This document shows, piece by piece, positions 51,337 to 63,750 of a stretch of DNA of 64,000 nt (position 1 is its first letter; each line of letters begins with the position of its first letter). The notes under the pieces are model-generated. The model searched no databases, was not told where the DNA came from, and saw only the letters and a list, made by a program, of their open reading frames with translations. A program made the position numbers and the translations under genes. Source of the DNA: Leptoclinus maculatus (Eukaryota; Chordata; Actinopteri; Perciformes; Stichaeidae); the NCBI GenBank assembly GCA_032191485.1, contig JAVDOI010000016.1, forward strand, positions 790,581 to 854,580, written 5' to 3'.

Positions 51337-51913
51337 TCAGATACGTGTTGAAAAACTTAAAGTACGGATACATTTTAGAAAATGTGTTTCGTCTTCACAC
51401 TGGTGAGATACTAAGAACCTGTGGAGCTAATATTAGAGTACGTTAGCACATCGGGAACTAGCTTTAGCACGTCTATGCTACGCTAAACACAATGTTTAAC
51501 ATTTTGTAATGATTGTAACAGTGAATAAAGAGCACTCTCACACTGTGATCTTTAGCTTCTATCGTTATCTTTTTAACCTGTTTTCACTGCTGAATCAGTT
51601 TGACTTCTTGGATTTATCCCTCAAACGTCATTTCAGTTGCTTTTGTTGTTGTTTTTCGGCTCGTCAGTCGTCTGTGAAGCACTTTGAACTGCACTAACCT
51701 GTATGAAAGGCGCTATACAAATAAAGTTTGATTGATCGAAGAAAAGAGCAACTTGTTTTAGCCAACTTCGCATGACATTTGCTCTTTTCTAGCTCATTAA
51801 GAGTACAAAAAATAGATAGTAAGCTGCTAAAACTCCAGCAACACTTGTAGTAACTAACTAACTAAGCTATAGGTTTAAACAGTTGTGGAATTGAAGTGTC
51901 TGTCTGCTTCATC
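51337..51913. repeat. 577-bp duplication, copy 1
   Basis: Reading both copies base by base, this stretch is identical to 56852-57428 with no indel (constant offset 5,515). It includes GAAAGGCGCTATACAAATAA followed by AGTTTGATTGATCG, a teleost retroelement-tail phrase, but continues about 170 bp past it. A 62-codon frame inside is duplicated with it and is not a recognisable gene. Confidence 0.9.
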
Positions 51914-52833
51914 GAACTTCAATACTCTCTCTCCTTTGAGCTCCGGTTTAATCTGCACCAAAAACATCTGTCTCTTTAAGCGGGTAGATGTTCCTCTTCT
52001 TTTACTCACGAGCCACTTGTTTACTTCGGGTCTCTCCGTCGTTTTTGATGCAGGCAGTTAGCGAACACTCGGCCTGTCTGATTTAGTTTGCTGCTGCAGC
52101 CCATTTTCATCTGTAAGGCCAAGACGGCGATCTACGAGAGGCTAACATGAGCTGTTGTGTCTTGTCGATTAACACACAATTATCTGAACCGGGTGTCTCA
52201 AAACGGGATATTAAGAAAAAGCATCAAACAATGTACACGCTCAGCTCAGCATCTTGAAATGTTTTACTTTTGCCGAAACAAAGCTGTCGACTGTAACTAA
52301 TTTGATTTTGGATGTCTTATAAATGGCTTGATAAGTCTGAAGTGTGAAGACTTGTGAAGTGAAGCTCCTCTGTGGCTTTTTTGCTTTTTTTTTCCAGCCT
52401 CTCACGCTCGCCGAGCAGCTCCTGTAAATGACTTTCTTACTGACAGATCTCTTTTTCTCTGTCTCCCTGAGGGTTATGTTCTCTCTCCAAGCTTGTACTT
52501 TCTTAACACTAATAACTAACCGCAGCCAGCATGTAGATAGACAGTTTTATTATATCAAGTTTTGGGGGTCAAGTTAGGTCATTGTTAATCTTTTACAAAA
52601 GAGAAAAAATAGACACGGCCTTCATGTTGATCACTTTGTGTCCCTGTAGTTTGGCAAATTCATCCTTGTGCTGCTTTAAAAAACTAATGACAAGATCACA
52701 ACCTTTTCTGAAGCCTGCTGTGATAACAGTGGACGGGTGGAATCTGTTCAAGGCATTCGCTCCAGTGAAAAACGCTCCAAAAAAACATCTTTATATGTAT
52801 TTATACCAGCCAGGGGATCATGCGATCATTTGA

Positions 52834-53026
52834 GTGTGCATCTCTGTGTCTGTCCTCGGCTAATCCCACCCTCTCCTGCAGCAAACTGCATTATATTTTG
52901 GGTTGCATGCTCAAGGACCTCTTCTGGTTGCACTGACTCACCCAAAAACTCTTTTTATTTCCTGTTTTTTTTGCTGACTTCATTGACCGCCTGCTCACTC
53001 ACGACTCTTAACCGGCCCCCAAGCAG
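52834..53026 (+). repeat. Dispersed repeat family F3, copy 2
   Basis: Collinear with 8191-8400 over about 190 bp (GTGTGCATCTCTGTGTCTGT ... CTCAAGGACCTCTTCTGGTT ... TTTTTATTTCCTGTTTT) at moderate identity, so this is an old family. Confidence 0.6.
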
Positions 53027-53405
53027 TGGTACCCCAGCTGAGTGCATCCCCGCCCCTCCATCAGCTACTCAGCATCTAGAGACGTTTGTCTAACCGCTAG
53101 CTGAGCTACCAGTACACTCAGTGCTGTGCTTCGCCGCAACTGCGCAAGAATGTCATATTTTCCACCGATAATCAACTTAAGACTGTAAGGAGCTATTGTT
53201 CTGGAGCCTTCTTTTTCCTTCTATATATTACATTCTGTCGTAATTTTCTGTGTGTTTTATTGTTTCGTTTCATTGCCTTTATTATTGCTTTTTTTAAATC
53301 ATAAATCCCATCTAGAAACAAACACAAAGAAACTTCTGGGACAATAAAGGTTTAAATTAAAAGGGAAATGAAGTGAAAAGAAATGAAATGAGTGGGTGTT
53401 TGTGT

Positions 53406-53423
<18 letters not shown>

Positions 53424-53476
<53 letters not shown>

Positions 53477-53491
53477 TGTGTGTGTGTGTGT
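53424..53491. repeat. Perfect 68-bp palindrome (CA)n-GTG-(TA)n-CAC-(TG)n
   Basis: ACACACACACACACAGTG, then 32 bases of alternating TA, then CACTGTGTGTGTGTGTGT. Every base pairs across the centre at 53457/53458. The sequence can extrude as a cruciform. Confidence 0.9.
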
Positions 53492-53620
53492 TGGCCAACA
53501 TGCTCAATGCAATCAGAATAAATGCTTTCTTCTAATTGAAAGGTGAAGAAAAAGAGTGATTGACCTTCCCACCGCCTGCATTTTACCAAATGCACCACTC
53601 AACTCTAATTGAAGGAACTA

Positions 53621-53680
53621 TTATGTTATATTGTATTATATTATATTATATTATGTTATATTGTATTATATTATATTGTG
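53621..53680 (+). repeat. (TATTA)n pentanucleotide run
   Basis: Degenerate TATTA/TGTTA units over 60 bp. Confidence 0.85.
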
Positions 53681-56600
53681 TTAGTGGACTGTTCTGGTCT
53701 TCTAGAGGGAAAGAAGAGCTTATTAATCTGTTGTGAAGACATCCAGACCTCCACATTATAGCAGACCAGCAAACCTACTGCTGTATAGTTTAACTCAACC
53801 CTCTCTTTGGCCAAAGCAGATGTAAAAAAATCTTCAGTTTGAAGGCAAAGAACAAGTTTCAATAAATTTTCTCTGTGGGTATAAATAATGAGTACTTTGC
53901 GAGGTCTGTTCGTTTTCGCAAATGCATTGTCTCGTGTTCATTTAGTGGAAATTAGATGTAGGTCGAGAACAGAGTGACCCTCTTTCCTCTCAGCCGACCA
54001 AGCAGACTTAAACATTCATTATATCAGATTTGAGATTCTTTAGAAATACATAATACACTTATAATAGCAAAAAAAATCTATGAAGAAAGGGCAGCGCTTT
54101 TCAGAATTTCAACCTCATCGGTCAATCATGCTCATAATGTTCTGTTCATCATTACAGGTAAGTGAGCTTATTTAAAGAAGCTGATGATGAAGGAGCTACA
54201 CAGAGAGTTTGGCTGCTTTTCTAGTCTTTGCCTTCCGTGGAGTCGCACTCCGGGCTTACTCAGCTTTGGGAGTTGCTGCATTACAGTTAGCCAAAACAAC
54301 TTTCTAGTTTGTAGGCGCAGGGGACCTCCTGGATCATTTCACATTTCATAAAATGTTGTCAGAGCCGGAGCATGCTGGTGGAGTCCTAGTTGCGCGTCGA
54401 GGGACTGCAACAATGAGAGGCAGAGGCTCGGGCAGCAGGAGCTCTAGCCGGGACTATAAAGGCTGAGCGCCTTGAGCCGATGTATCTGTGCTGCAGCTGC
54501 CCACTGCTGCTGCGGCGATGTTTTTCTCTGGACTTTCTTTCTTTTGCTGACACCAGCACTGAAGGAGTGTGTGTGACAGCAGGGGCCTTAAAATGTCCTC
54601 AAAGCAAACTATAAGAAACAAGCAATATAGATGGAAGCTAGAGAGCTTTTATCAGCATCAAATAACTTATCAACTACCCAGTGAGCGTGATTTACAGGAC
54701 CTCTAGGTGAAAACTGGATCAAAGTTTTTTTGATGTCTCGGTTGCATAAATCTCCAGAAGAGTGACGAAGTGTGCGCACAATCCAGGCAAAGATACTTCA
54801 CTTAAAAATACCTAACTGCAGGGCACTGAGGGAAGATCTTACAGATTGAAAGGTTGCCTCAAAAAGAGCAAAACGTTTCATTTTGAAGCAGGTTCTAACG
54901 ACTCATTTCATGTCTTTGTGTCCTTCGACATGCAAATCAACAGAACCACGTTCATGGGTGCAGTATGTGTGTAGATTGCTTGAAGTGTAAGCATGTATTA
55001 TTTACTGCGGTTCTGATTGCTGTATGTTGCTAGCGTTGCCGAACATAATCATCACCCCGTAGCGGCGCTAAATGTGTGTTCATTTGCTTGCCTCTTTCCA
55101 TTCTCACTGGTTGTTGTGTATTGTTGAAATTGCAATAATTATTATTATTTTTTTTTTATTTGTCAGTCGGGTGGAACAGCACGCCTTCTGCAGGCATAAG
55201 ATACAGCAAAGTAAACATCCTTCGGTCTGAGGGTTTATCTCTCTCACCATATTGAGCAGACTGAGTGAGAAAACATTCATGTCAGCTTCATCTACGTAAG
55301 AACAACTAGTGAATGCACAAACCTTTAACACGGTGAATGTATCTAATTTAGTCTTCATGTGTGTACATTTGGTTTGACTATGGATCTAGCAGCAGGTTTA
55401 AACATCTAGAAAAGTCATAACTGATGTGGTTTTTTGGAAGTTTATAAAGGTTGCCGGTGCGGTTATGTATTTCACTCACCACCAGCACAGACATGACATA
55501 AACATAATTGGCTTGATGAAACATTTGCATTTGTGCAAAAACATTGCTGAAAATGATAGCACTCTTAAAAAATTTCCATGGAAACTAGGAAAGATGTTTT
55601 GATCCCGCATAATTTGTCCCAGTGAGCTAAAGTCCAGCATCAAAGATGCAAAAAAACAGAGCACTGTTTTACATGAAAAAAGGGGTGAAGAACAAGCGCT
55701 GTGTTTCTCTCGCTCTGTGGACGGGAGGCTCGTGACTTTAAAGACGACGCCGCTGGATGCAGAGTCTCAAACACGAGGGAAGATGTTGCGTGTGAATGTG
55801 GGCTGCAGTCGTGAGAGAGATCAAACATATGGCAGCGCGTCTGGATTATTATCCGTAATGCAGAATTTCATGCATATTTGACAAAGAGGGCGAGGATTTG
55901 GAACATTTGGAACGGGGCTAAAAAACTAATTTAAACTGATGCTCTTGACTACCATTTACAAAAGCACATCCAAAGAGCGGCTTATGTACTGCAGATGATC
56001 AATTTAGAGTCCAACTCTTTGCCACCAGGCTTGAACATCCAAAAATTGAGGATTAACAGGCAAAATATATCATAGCTAAAGGTGCTTTTGCAAATAATGT
56101 TTTTTTCTCTGCGATGAGTCAAACTTTGCAGATTTTTCAGGCTTCTTTCCTACAATGTTTCTGACGTTTATTTCACTGCTCTCCTCTGGTTCAGTCCAGT
56201 GTTTCGGCCTTTCTGTGCCTGGTTAATTAGAACAAGTTAACCTAATTATCTTAATGGGACATTACGTGATTTTGAACTTTGACTGACCTATGTCAGGAAG
56301 CAGTTAATTGCTGCAACATCAACAGATCTGTGGCACAATCTGTAGCAGCCAGTAATGGACAGCAATGTGTCACTAACCAATAATTGGATGAATAAACTTA
56401 ACCACAACTCACAACGTTAACCACGTGTCATTGGGCTTTTCTGCAAGCGTGATACGAGGCAGATATGTAACGTGTTTATGAAATTCATTTTTGTTTCAGA
56501 AACGTCCACATTAAATGTATCCGTTGTCTTGCTGGTGACTTGGTTGACCATATACCCGTCAAATGCATTTTCACTACTGTATTTTCCCTCTTCTGAAAAT

Positions 56601-56851
56601 TATATTTAAAACATCAGCAGCTGAAGATCTCAGTAGATATGTTAAAATATCTTACATCTTCACCATCAGATTGTTCCAAACATTAGTGCCCATTTTTCAG
56701 CGTTGTGCCGTTTTTTTTTTCTATTATTTCTGGCTGAGATCTCCATGAAACATCCTTCCTCCTTGGCTGGTCAGCTGTGCAGCAGCCAGTGAATTCACAA
56801 TTTCTAGAAGCCAATTTGATTTTGTTCCTGCCAAATAATTTTTTGGATACG

Positions 56852-57428
56852 TCAGATACGTGTTGAAAAACTTAAAGTACGGATACATTTTAGAAAATGT
56901 GTTTCGTCTTCACACTGGTGAGATACTAAGAACCTGTGGAGCTAATATTAGAGTACGTTAGCACATCGGGAACTAGCTTTAGCACGTCTATGCTACGCTA
57001 AACACAATGTTTAACATTTTGTAATGATTGTAACAGTGAATAAAGAGCACTCTCACACTGTGATCTTTAGCTTCTATCGTTATCTTTTTAACCTGTTTTC
57101 ACTGCTGAATCAGTTTGACTTCTTGGATTTATCCCTCAAACGTCATTTCAGTTGCTTTTGTTGTTGTTTTTCGGCTCGTCAGTCGTCTGTGAAGCACTTT
57201 GAACTGCACTAACCTGTATGAAAGGCGCTATACAAATAAAGTTTGATTGATCGAAGAAAAGAGCAACTTGTTTTAGCCAACTTCGCATGACATTTGCTCT
57301 TTTCTAGCTCATTAAGAGTACAAAAAATAGATAGTAAGCTGCTAAAACTCCAGCAACACTTGTAGTAACTAACTAACTAAGCTATAGGTTTAAACAGTTG
57401 TGGAATTGAAGTGTCTGTCTGCTTCATC
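56852..57428. repeat. 577-bp duplication, copy 2
   Basis: Identical to 51337-51913 and in the same orientation. Flanks differ on the left (GGATACG against GAGC). On the right, copy 1 continues CATCGAAC, while copy 2 has CATCACAAAAATCTCATCGAAC, so CATC(GAAC) is repeated at the edge. Confidence 0.9.
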
Positions 57429-57544
57429 ACAAAAATCTCATCGAACACAGGTGGGCTACCTTCCAAAGCGGCTAGTAGACCCGACAGACTTCAAAGTCAA
57501 AATGAGCGCACACACACATGCATGTCCACAGCCTGCCACCCACA

Positions 57545-57546
<2 letters not shown>

Positions 57547-57582
<36 letters not shown>
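57547..57582 (+). repeat. (CA)n microsatellite, 36 bp
   Basis: A perfect CA run 120 bp right of the second 577-bp duplicate. Confidence 0.95.
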
Positions 57583-57587
<5 letters not shown>

Positions 57588-58149
57588 TATCTCTGTGTCT
57601 TGATGGCGAATATTTCATGGCTCATTTGTCTGAGTGTCTGAACAACAGAAATCGAGAGACACAGAGAGATAAAAAACTAATGATAGAGAGAGGATGAATA
57701 ATAGAAAGAAAAGATGAGAGGGAGCGCGAATAATAAAAGAAGATGAGACAGTAGAGGGAGAATGGGTGTTGAAGTAATGATGCAGGGATAACATCCTCCT
57801 TATTGTCTCTGCATCCTTCTGTGTGTCTCCTATCTCTGTCTTATTCCCCTTATGTCTCTACTCTTTGCCTCTCGATATCTCTGTCTTTCTACGTTTGTCT
57901 CTCTCATCTTTCAAGTCATTTCATCATCAGCCACACAGCAGAGACAAGACCAAGTCAAAAAATCACTCCAAGACTCTTCTTTTCTCACTTGAGCCGAGAC
58001 CGCAAAGGATCTCTTGGTGGTTCACATCCATGGAAGGATTACTGAACAGCTCTACTGAAGATGTCACTGAGAGACACAACATGTTCACAAAGCAGGCGCA
58101 AAAAGATTTAAAATTACTACATAGAGACACAAGATTTCCATAATGAGAT

Positions 58150-58710
58150 GCAAAACAATGTCAAAGAGACCCAAAATGGCCACAATGAGACCCAAAACCC
58201 CTTCAGAGACTCAAAAAAACCACAAAGAGATGCAAGACAACTACAAAGAGATGCAAAATGGTTACAAAGAGACACAAAGCGACTAGAAAGAGATGCAAAA
58301 TGGTTACAAAGAGACACAAGACGACTACAAAGAGATGCAAAATGGTTACAAAGAGACACAAGACAACTACAAAGAGATGCAAAATGGTTACAAAGAGACA
58401 CAAAGCGACTAGAAAGAGATGCAAAATGGTTACAAAGAGACACAAAACGACTACAGTGGGCACAATGACATGTCAAATAGAAACGCAAATCATCTACAAA
58501 GAGATGCCAAACAGCCACAAAGATTGGTGCAACGGTGCAAAATGACTACTAAGAGACAAAACAACTACAAAAAGATGAAATATTGTCACAAAAAAACACA
58601 AGATGGTTGCAAAATGATGCAAAACAGCTACAAAGAGTCACAAGATGACTACACAGTGAAGTAAATGACTACAAAGAGACACAAAACAACCACAAAGAGT
58701 TGCAAAATGA
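58150..58710 (+). repeat. 21-bp minisatellite (CAAAGAGAYRCAAAAYGRCTA)
   Basis: Degenerate 21-bp units of the type ACAAAGAGACACAAAACGACT, alternating as 42-bp pairs in the core (58230-58450), are a common teleost minisatellite. Because the unit is 7 codons long and lacks stops in several frames, both strands show open frames of about 85-130 codons (for example LQRDAKW/LQRDTKR repeats). I treat these as artefacts. Confidence 0.85.
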
Positions 58711-59246
58711 GAGTCCGACTCTTAACAGCAGGGCTTCCTTTTACACTTTAAATTAACATGCAGCTCATATCCAGGTGGATCGGAAAGGAATTACTGCCAC
58801 ATTTCTGTTACACCTACTATTAAATAATTTATCTCAAATATATCACAGTAAAACGCACAGGTGTCCCCCCCGCCAGCACCTTTCTCTCACAGCTAATTTA
58901 AAATGGCTGGATTTGTGCGTTTGAATCGTCGCCCTCTCCAGGGAGGTCCTTAGGCTGCGTGTTACATTTCTTTAACTTTTGAAACTAGCTTTAATTAACA
59001 CCCCACAGGCATCAGCTGCTGCTCTTCTTCAGAAGGCTCCTATTGAAACGGCGACCACATGTTTTCATTTTATAGTTCTGGTAGTTTTAATTATTCAATT
59101 GCAAATAAGCAAACACGAAAGATTAATTAAGAGACGCTCTTACGGCTCGGGTCGGTGCAAGAAGAAATTAGGCTAAAGAACAAGTTCCTTTGATAGGAAT
59201 GTGACATCGCCGAATCATAACTCCTTTCTTCTCCGTCTCTCCATCT

Positions 59247-59279
59247 GACCCTCCTCCTCCTCCTCCTCCTCCTCCTCTG
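59247..59279 (+). repeat. (TCC)n run
   Basis: About ten TCC units in a CT-rich context, followed by GA-rich DNA. Confidence 0.9.
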
Positions 59280-60304
59280 CTCTCTCATTATGTGCTGCTT
59301 TAATTAGCCCGTCTGATACGGCAACTGGACTTCAGAGAGACAAGCAAGAGAGGAAGATGGAGAGATAGAGACGGGATGGAGGAGGGAAAAATAGAGAGAT
59401 AAAGGAGGAAGTGAAGAGAGTTTTTTGAAGTTGACAGTGTACTTTGTGGGTTAATTACACAGGCTTTCCCTCCCACTTGTCTTAAATATATGTAGATGGA
59501 AGGGTGTGAACTAAAATGATCTTGATATAAAATTATTATATATAAAATGTATTTTTTTACCCATTTTGCTTACTTTGCCATCTTTTGTCTTGTAGTAAGT
59601 AAAAAAGCCAAACATTCTCTGACTTATTCTGCTTTTTTGTTTGACTTTGTGGAGGAAGGAACAAGGAATTTGAACTGTGGAACATTTAGTTGGGTATTTT
59701 TCATTAAATCAAAAAATATTTGAGTAATTGAGAAAATAACCGGCAGATGAGTTAATAAAAAATAGTGTATATCTGCTGCTGGTGACTTTGGCCTGAAAAT
59801 ATTTGCATCAGCCTTCTGACACCATGCTGGTTTAAACTTTATCGTGTTTTTCTCAGTAAGCTCCCACACGGGCCACCGGCCAAAATACCACGTTGTGTTT
59901 AATGCCAGCTACATTTTTACTTCTTATACTCGTTTCCTGTACAAAGCTTTCCAAAACTATTCATTTCATGATGTTCTGCCTGTCGTCTTTGTCAGCTGTT
60001 TGTTGTGTGCAGGATTTGATTTGCAAATCCTATGAGTTGCAAAGTGTTGAACTAAAGTTTTTTAATTGTTTTTAGCGGCCTGAAGAAGTAAAATCCTCCG
60101 ACGCAGAATATTCTGTTGAATGAAACCTTGTGAATTTTGAAAATCATTACTTTTATCTTTTTTAAATACATTTTGGCTTATACAGAGATGAGGATTGTCC
60201 GGCCGCGGCTGGTCCTCGCATTGTGTGCGTTTGTGTTTTTTAATAATAAATATACAGAACAAGCCTATAGATCATGCATGTAGAGAACAGATGAACAGAG
60301 TGTG

Positions 60305-60336
60305 TCTGCTTTGTGTGTCAACACACACAAAGCAGA
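60305..60336. repeat. Perfect 14-bp stem hairpin
   Basis: TCTGCTTTGTGTGT and its exact inverse complement ACACACAAAGCAGA flank a 4-base CAAC loop. No run of T follows and no gene is near, so it is recorded as a structural repeat only. Confidence 0.8.
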
Positions 60337-60477
60337 TTAATGGTTTTTTTCCTGTATCTGGCAGCCACTAAAAACACTGCAGCCATTGTGCATAAACAAG
60401 CAAATATGAACAATGCAATTTTACTAAATTAAATAATTAAAATGTGAACAAACCATTTACAACAATTGAACTCTTTT

Positions 60478-60840
60478 GACCTGCTTTAGCCAGCAAACCT
60501 TCCCTCTGGTCCACATGGACTTAAACTGGCCATCGAGATATATGTCTGCAGAGGTTGTCATTAGTCTTTGCTTCTTTGCCTCGGACAGACGGCTTTTAAA
60601 ATAGCTTTTTAAATTTTGTTCTGAAGGCTGAACCCGTGCTCTGCTGCCGCACTGGAGGCTGGAATTACCAGCACCACTTCAGCCAACGTTTTAAGGAACA
60701 TTTCTCCCAGGGAAGTGATCAGAAGTCTGCAAGACTCTCTGAACGTGGGATTTACCATTCCTGCAAGCACTCGCTTCACCGGGAAAATCCTGCAGCATGC
60801 GCTCCTCCTGCAACCCAACTCTGTAACCCGTAGTGGTCAC
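60478..60840 (-). pseudogene. Decayed hAT transposase C-terminus
   Basis: The minus strand encodes LAEVVLVIPASSAAAEHGFS then LQNKI and, after a stop, ADIYLDGQFKSMWTRGKVCW. The IPASSAAAE-(H/R)-GFS motif marks the hAT C-terminal dimerisation domain. At least one in-frame stop follows LQNKI and the upstream sequence needs frame changes, so the copy is dead. No 5' part or terminal repeats could be found. Confidence 0.65.
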
Positions 60841-61038
60841 AGAGTGGTGCTCTAATGCCTCCAGTTTGTAGCTCTTAAGAAGTCGCACCAAATCTGCGAC
60901 AACGGGATGAAAATGAGACGGGCATATTGACATTAATATTGCATCACTTTCAAGAGTGTTTGCCATGCTGTTTCGTGAACACGGCCCACATTCCAGCCAA
61001 ACAGTCTAATCCTATGAATAAACATTGTTCGAATTAAA

Positions 61039-61065
61039 ACACACACACACACACACACACACACA
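61039..61065 (+). repeat. (CA)n microsatellite
   Basis: A perfect 27-bp CA run. Confidence 0.95.
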
Positions 61066-61507
61066 GTGTATGTTTGTCCTAAGTGTTTACAGGAAAGCCT
61101 TCACCACTAAGGCTTCAGCACAGCACTCATCTCTCTCGATTACAGTTATTTCATGTTAGAGTTGGACTGATCATGCACGATATATAAGGGAGGCAATTGA
61201 GTTGTGTTTTAAATGTAGAGAGAGGCCGAGCATCACCTTTCCATCTCTAAATTCATGAGAGAGCCAGCCGGTGGGCTCCGCTGTTCGCCCTCCACCTCCA
61301 CTCTACAGTCGATATTAAAGGCTTTTATCCTGCAGACTACAGGACCTGGAAATCATAGAGAACCGCATTGAAGATGCAGATTAAAATGCATTTGAGTGGC
61401 AGCTTTGATAAAATGCTGCCCAGTGCCTTTGTCTTCTAAAAAACATTTCAAGTGTGGTGGGTGAGGACCTTGGCACACCGTGGGAACACCGGTGCCGAGT
61501 GGATGCA

Positions 61508-61647
<140 letters not shown>

Positions 61648-62107
61648 TGTAGCAGGGATGTATCTGCAGCCAGAGGGCCAGATGGAGACAAATGGATGAT
61701 CTTTCAAGACAACAGCCCTCCAACTAACACAACAGACACTCTCACTAATCACACTCACACACCCCACATCCACACACTCTGCACACACTGATACAGCCAT
61801 ACACACACTCGCTCACACTCATACACTTACAGTGCAGTACATATATAGAGATACATCAACACACAACCGAGTATGACTTGATAGTTTTGCCTCATTTTCT
61901 AAGGAACATTGTGTTTCGTGCTTTCATACAATCCTCCTTATTTCTCGTACGAGTGGTTTAGGTGAATTCGTGGTATTCACCAATTTTCTCTCAGGTACTA
62001 ACATTATCCACAAGTGGTCCAGACCTGTCATAGGGGTCGGCGATGTGGTAAAAAATAACATAACACAAGTTTTTTTTCAGGCAGGGTCACAATCCACGAT
62101 CTTATCA

Positions 62108-62490
62108 CGAATCTCCTCTGGTTGTATAGAAGTCTATGAGAAAATGACTCTACTTCTCTCTTGATTTATTACCTCAGTAAACATTGTAAACATGAGTTTA
62201 TGGTCTCAATCTCTAGTTTCAAGTCTTCTTCAATACAGCATGATGTTCATTTAGTAAATTATGATCCATTTACAGTCAAATAGACCATGTGGGTATGCTT
62301 TAGGGCGGGGCTACTGTGATTGACAGGTCGCTACCAGAGACGTATACGGTGTCTGTACGTCACTCCTCTGCATTTCAAATATGGTAATTTTCGTTTATCG
62401 GCGACGGCCATAATCCAAGATGGTGACCGTGAAATCGCCGAACTCAAGGCTTCATAACAGCAGTCCACAAACCGATGGGTAGTAACGTTA
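62108..62490 (-). repeat. Dispersed repeat family F1, copy 9
   Basis: The copy runs from CTCCTCTGGTTGTATAGAAG to CCACAAACCGATGGGTAG. The GGGGGCG motif that should precede CTCCTCTGGTTG has been lost (CGAATCTCC instead). Confidence 0.85.
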
Positions 62491-62884
62491 CTACTCCACT
62501 GCTAGTTTTAGTCCTCACCTCAGTGAGTCTGTGACTTGACGTAAGTCAGTTTAGGTTATATGGAAATTTTAGCAATGGCAACGGTACAAAAAAAATGTCC
62601 GCCGCTCTGACCGTCCTGCTCCATTGATTTGAATGGGAATTTCCATTCTACTCCTTATTCTGTTTCTTTTGATCTGTATAAAGGTAAACATAATACTTTC
62701 GCCTTAAACATATTTTGTTTATGCAGTAAACAGTTGCGTACAGTACATGTAAATTAAAGGCTATAAAGATTACATGAAGACGGCCCTGCACACATTCACA
62801 AACAACTTAACGTTCCACCATATGGCTGCCAGACTCCAAGCTGCCATCTTATATCTCTAATATGAGGACTAAGCTGCTGATGAA

Positions 62885-63190
62885 CTGCCCAACATGTCAG
62901 GATCCCTCCGTGGTTGTATGGATTTCTGGGAACCTGCAGCGTGACCAAGAATAATGATTTTGGATCGCCACTTCAAGCGCAGGATCTGAACAGGTTAGCG
63001 TTGCTTGTAGTTGCACCACCCTGAATTTAACCTCCTCGACCCCCCGCCTTCCCCCCCTGCTTCCATTTCCTCCAGTCGACGTTCGCCTGACCTGCTGGAG
63101 CAAAGACAGCGTGACCAGGAAGAGGCTTAGTTTCACTTACTACCCCTGCCCTTTCCTGGCACTTTTAATAAAGTGACTTTTCGTTGAACC
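62885..63190 (+). mobile_element. Possible LTR-like or 3'-UTR-like segment
   Basis: TTTTAATAAAGTGACTTTTC followed by GTTGAACCTGAACTCTCCC resembles a polyadenylation signal and downstream region, either LTR R-U5 or a processed transcript. No paired copy, coding remnant or poly(A) tract is visible. Confidence 0.2.
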
Positions 63191-63487
63191 TGAACTCTCC
63201 CTCATTGCGTTCAGGGAGTTTACCTCCAGCGAGGCCGTAACACAAATACACACTTACGTATAGACGTGTGCACGTACAGTACACGGAGACACACACACAC
63301 ACACATTGTCGGGGCAGATACACCAATCAGCCTATGACTCTGTATCAGAGTCGGACACACATCCACGGGCTTAGTTAGGATTAGACCACACACACAAACA
63401 CACACTCTGCAGATATCCAATCGCATCCACACACACACACACAAACAAGCAGATGCTCGTTTTGCACACACGTCCACTGTCATGCTG

Positions 63488-63489
<2 letters not shown>

Positions 63490-63575
<86 letters not shown>

Positions 63576-63653
63576 GCACAGTGTTTCTCATTATCATGCA
63601 TAGTGGTAGTGGTTGCATTGATTTCCACTCTGTCTTAAACTTACCCCACACAG

Positions 63654-63749
<96 letters not shown>
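63490..63749 (+). repeat. (CA)n and (GT)n runs in inverted arrangement
   Basis: CA at 63490-63572 and GT at 63657-63749, 84 bp apart. Together they could form a large imperfect hairpin. Confidence 0.95.

Positions 63750-63750
<1 letters not shown>

Noticed and set aside
51509..51697. 62-codon frame present twice (51509-51697 and 57024-57212)
   Set aside because: It is duplicated only because the whole 577-bp block is; the peptide has no recognisable features and contains a retroelement-tail context.
54360..54600. GC-rich patch with CTATAAAGGC and a downstream ATG, resembling a promoter and first exon
   Set aside because: The frame after the ATG stops after 10 codons and no donor or coding continuation is evident; kept only as a note.
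58117..58545. Overlapping frames of 86-133 codons at 58.1-58.5 kb
   Set aside because: They are generated by the 21-bp minisatellite, whose unit has no stops.
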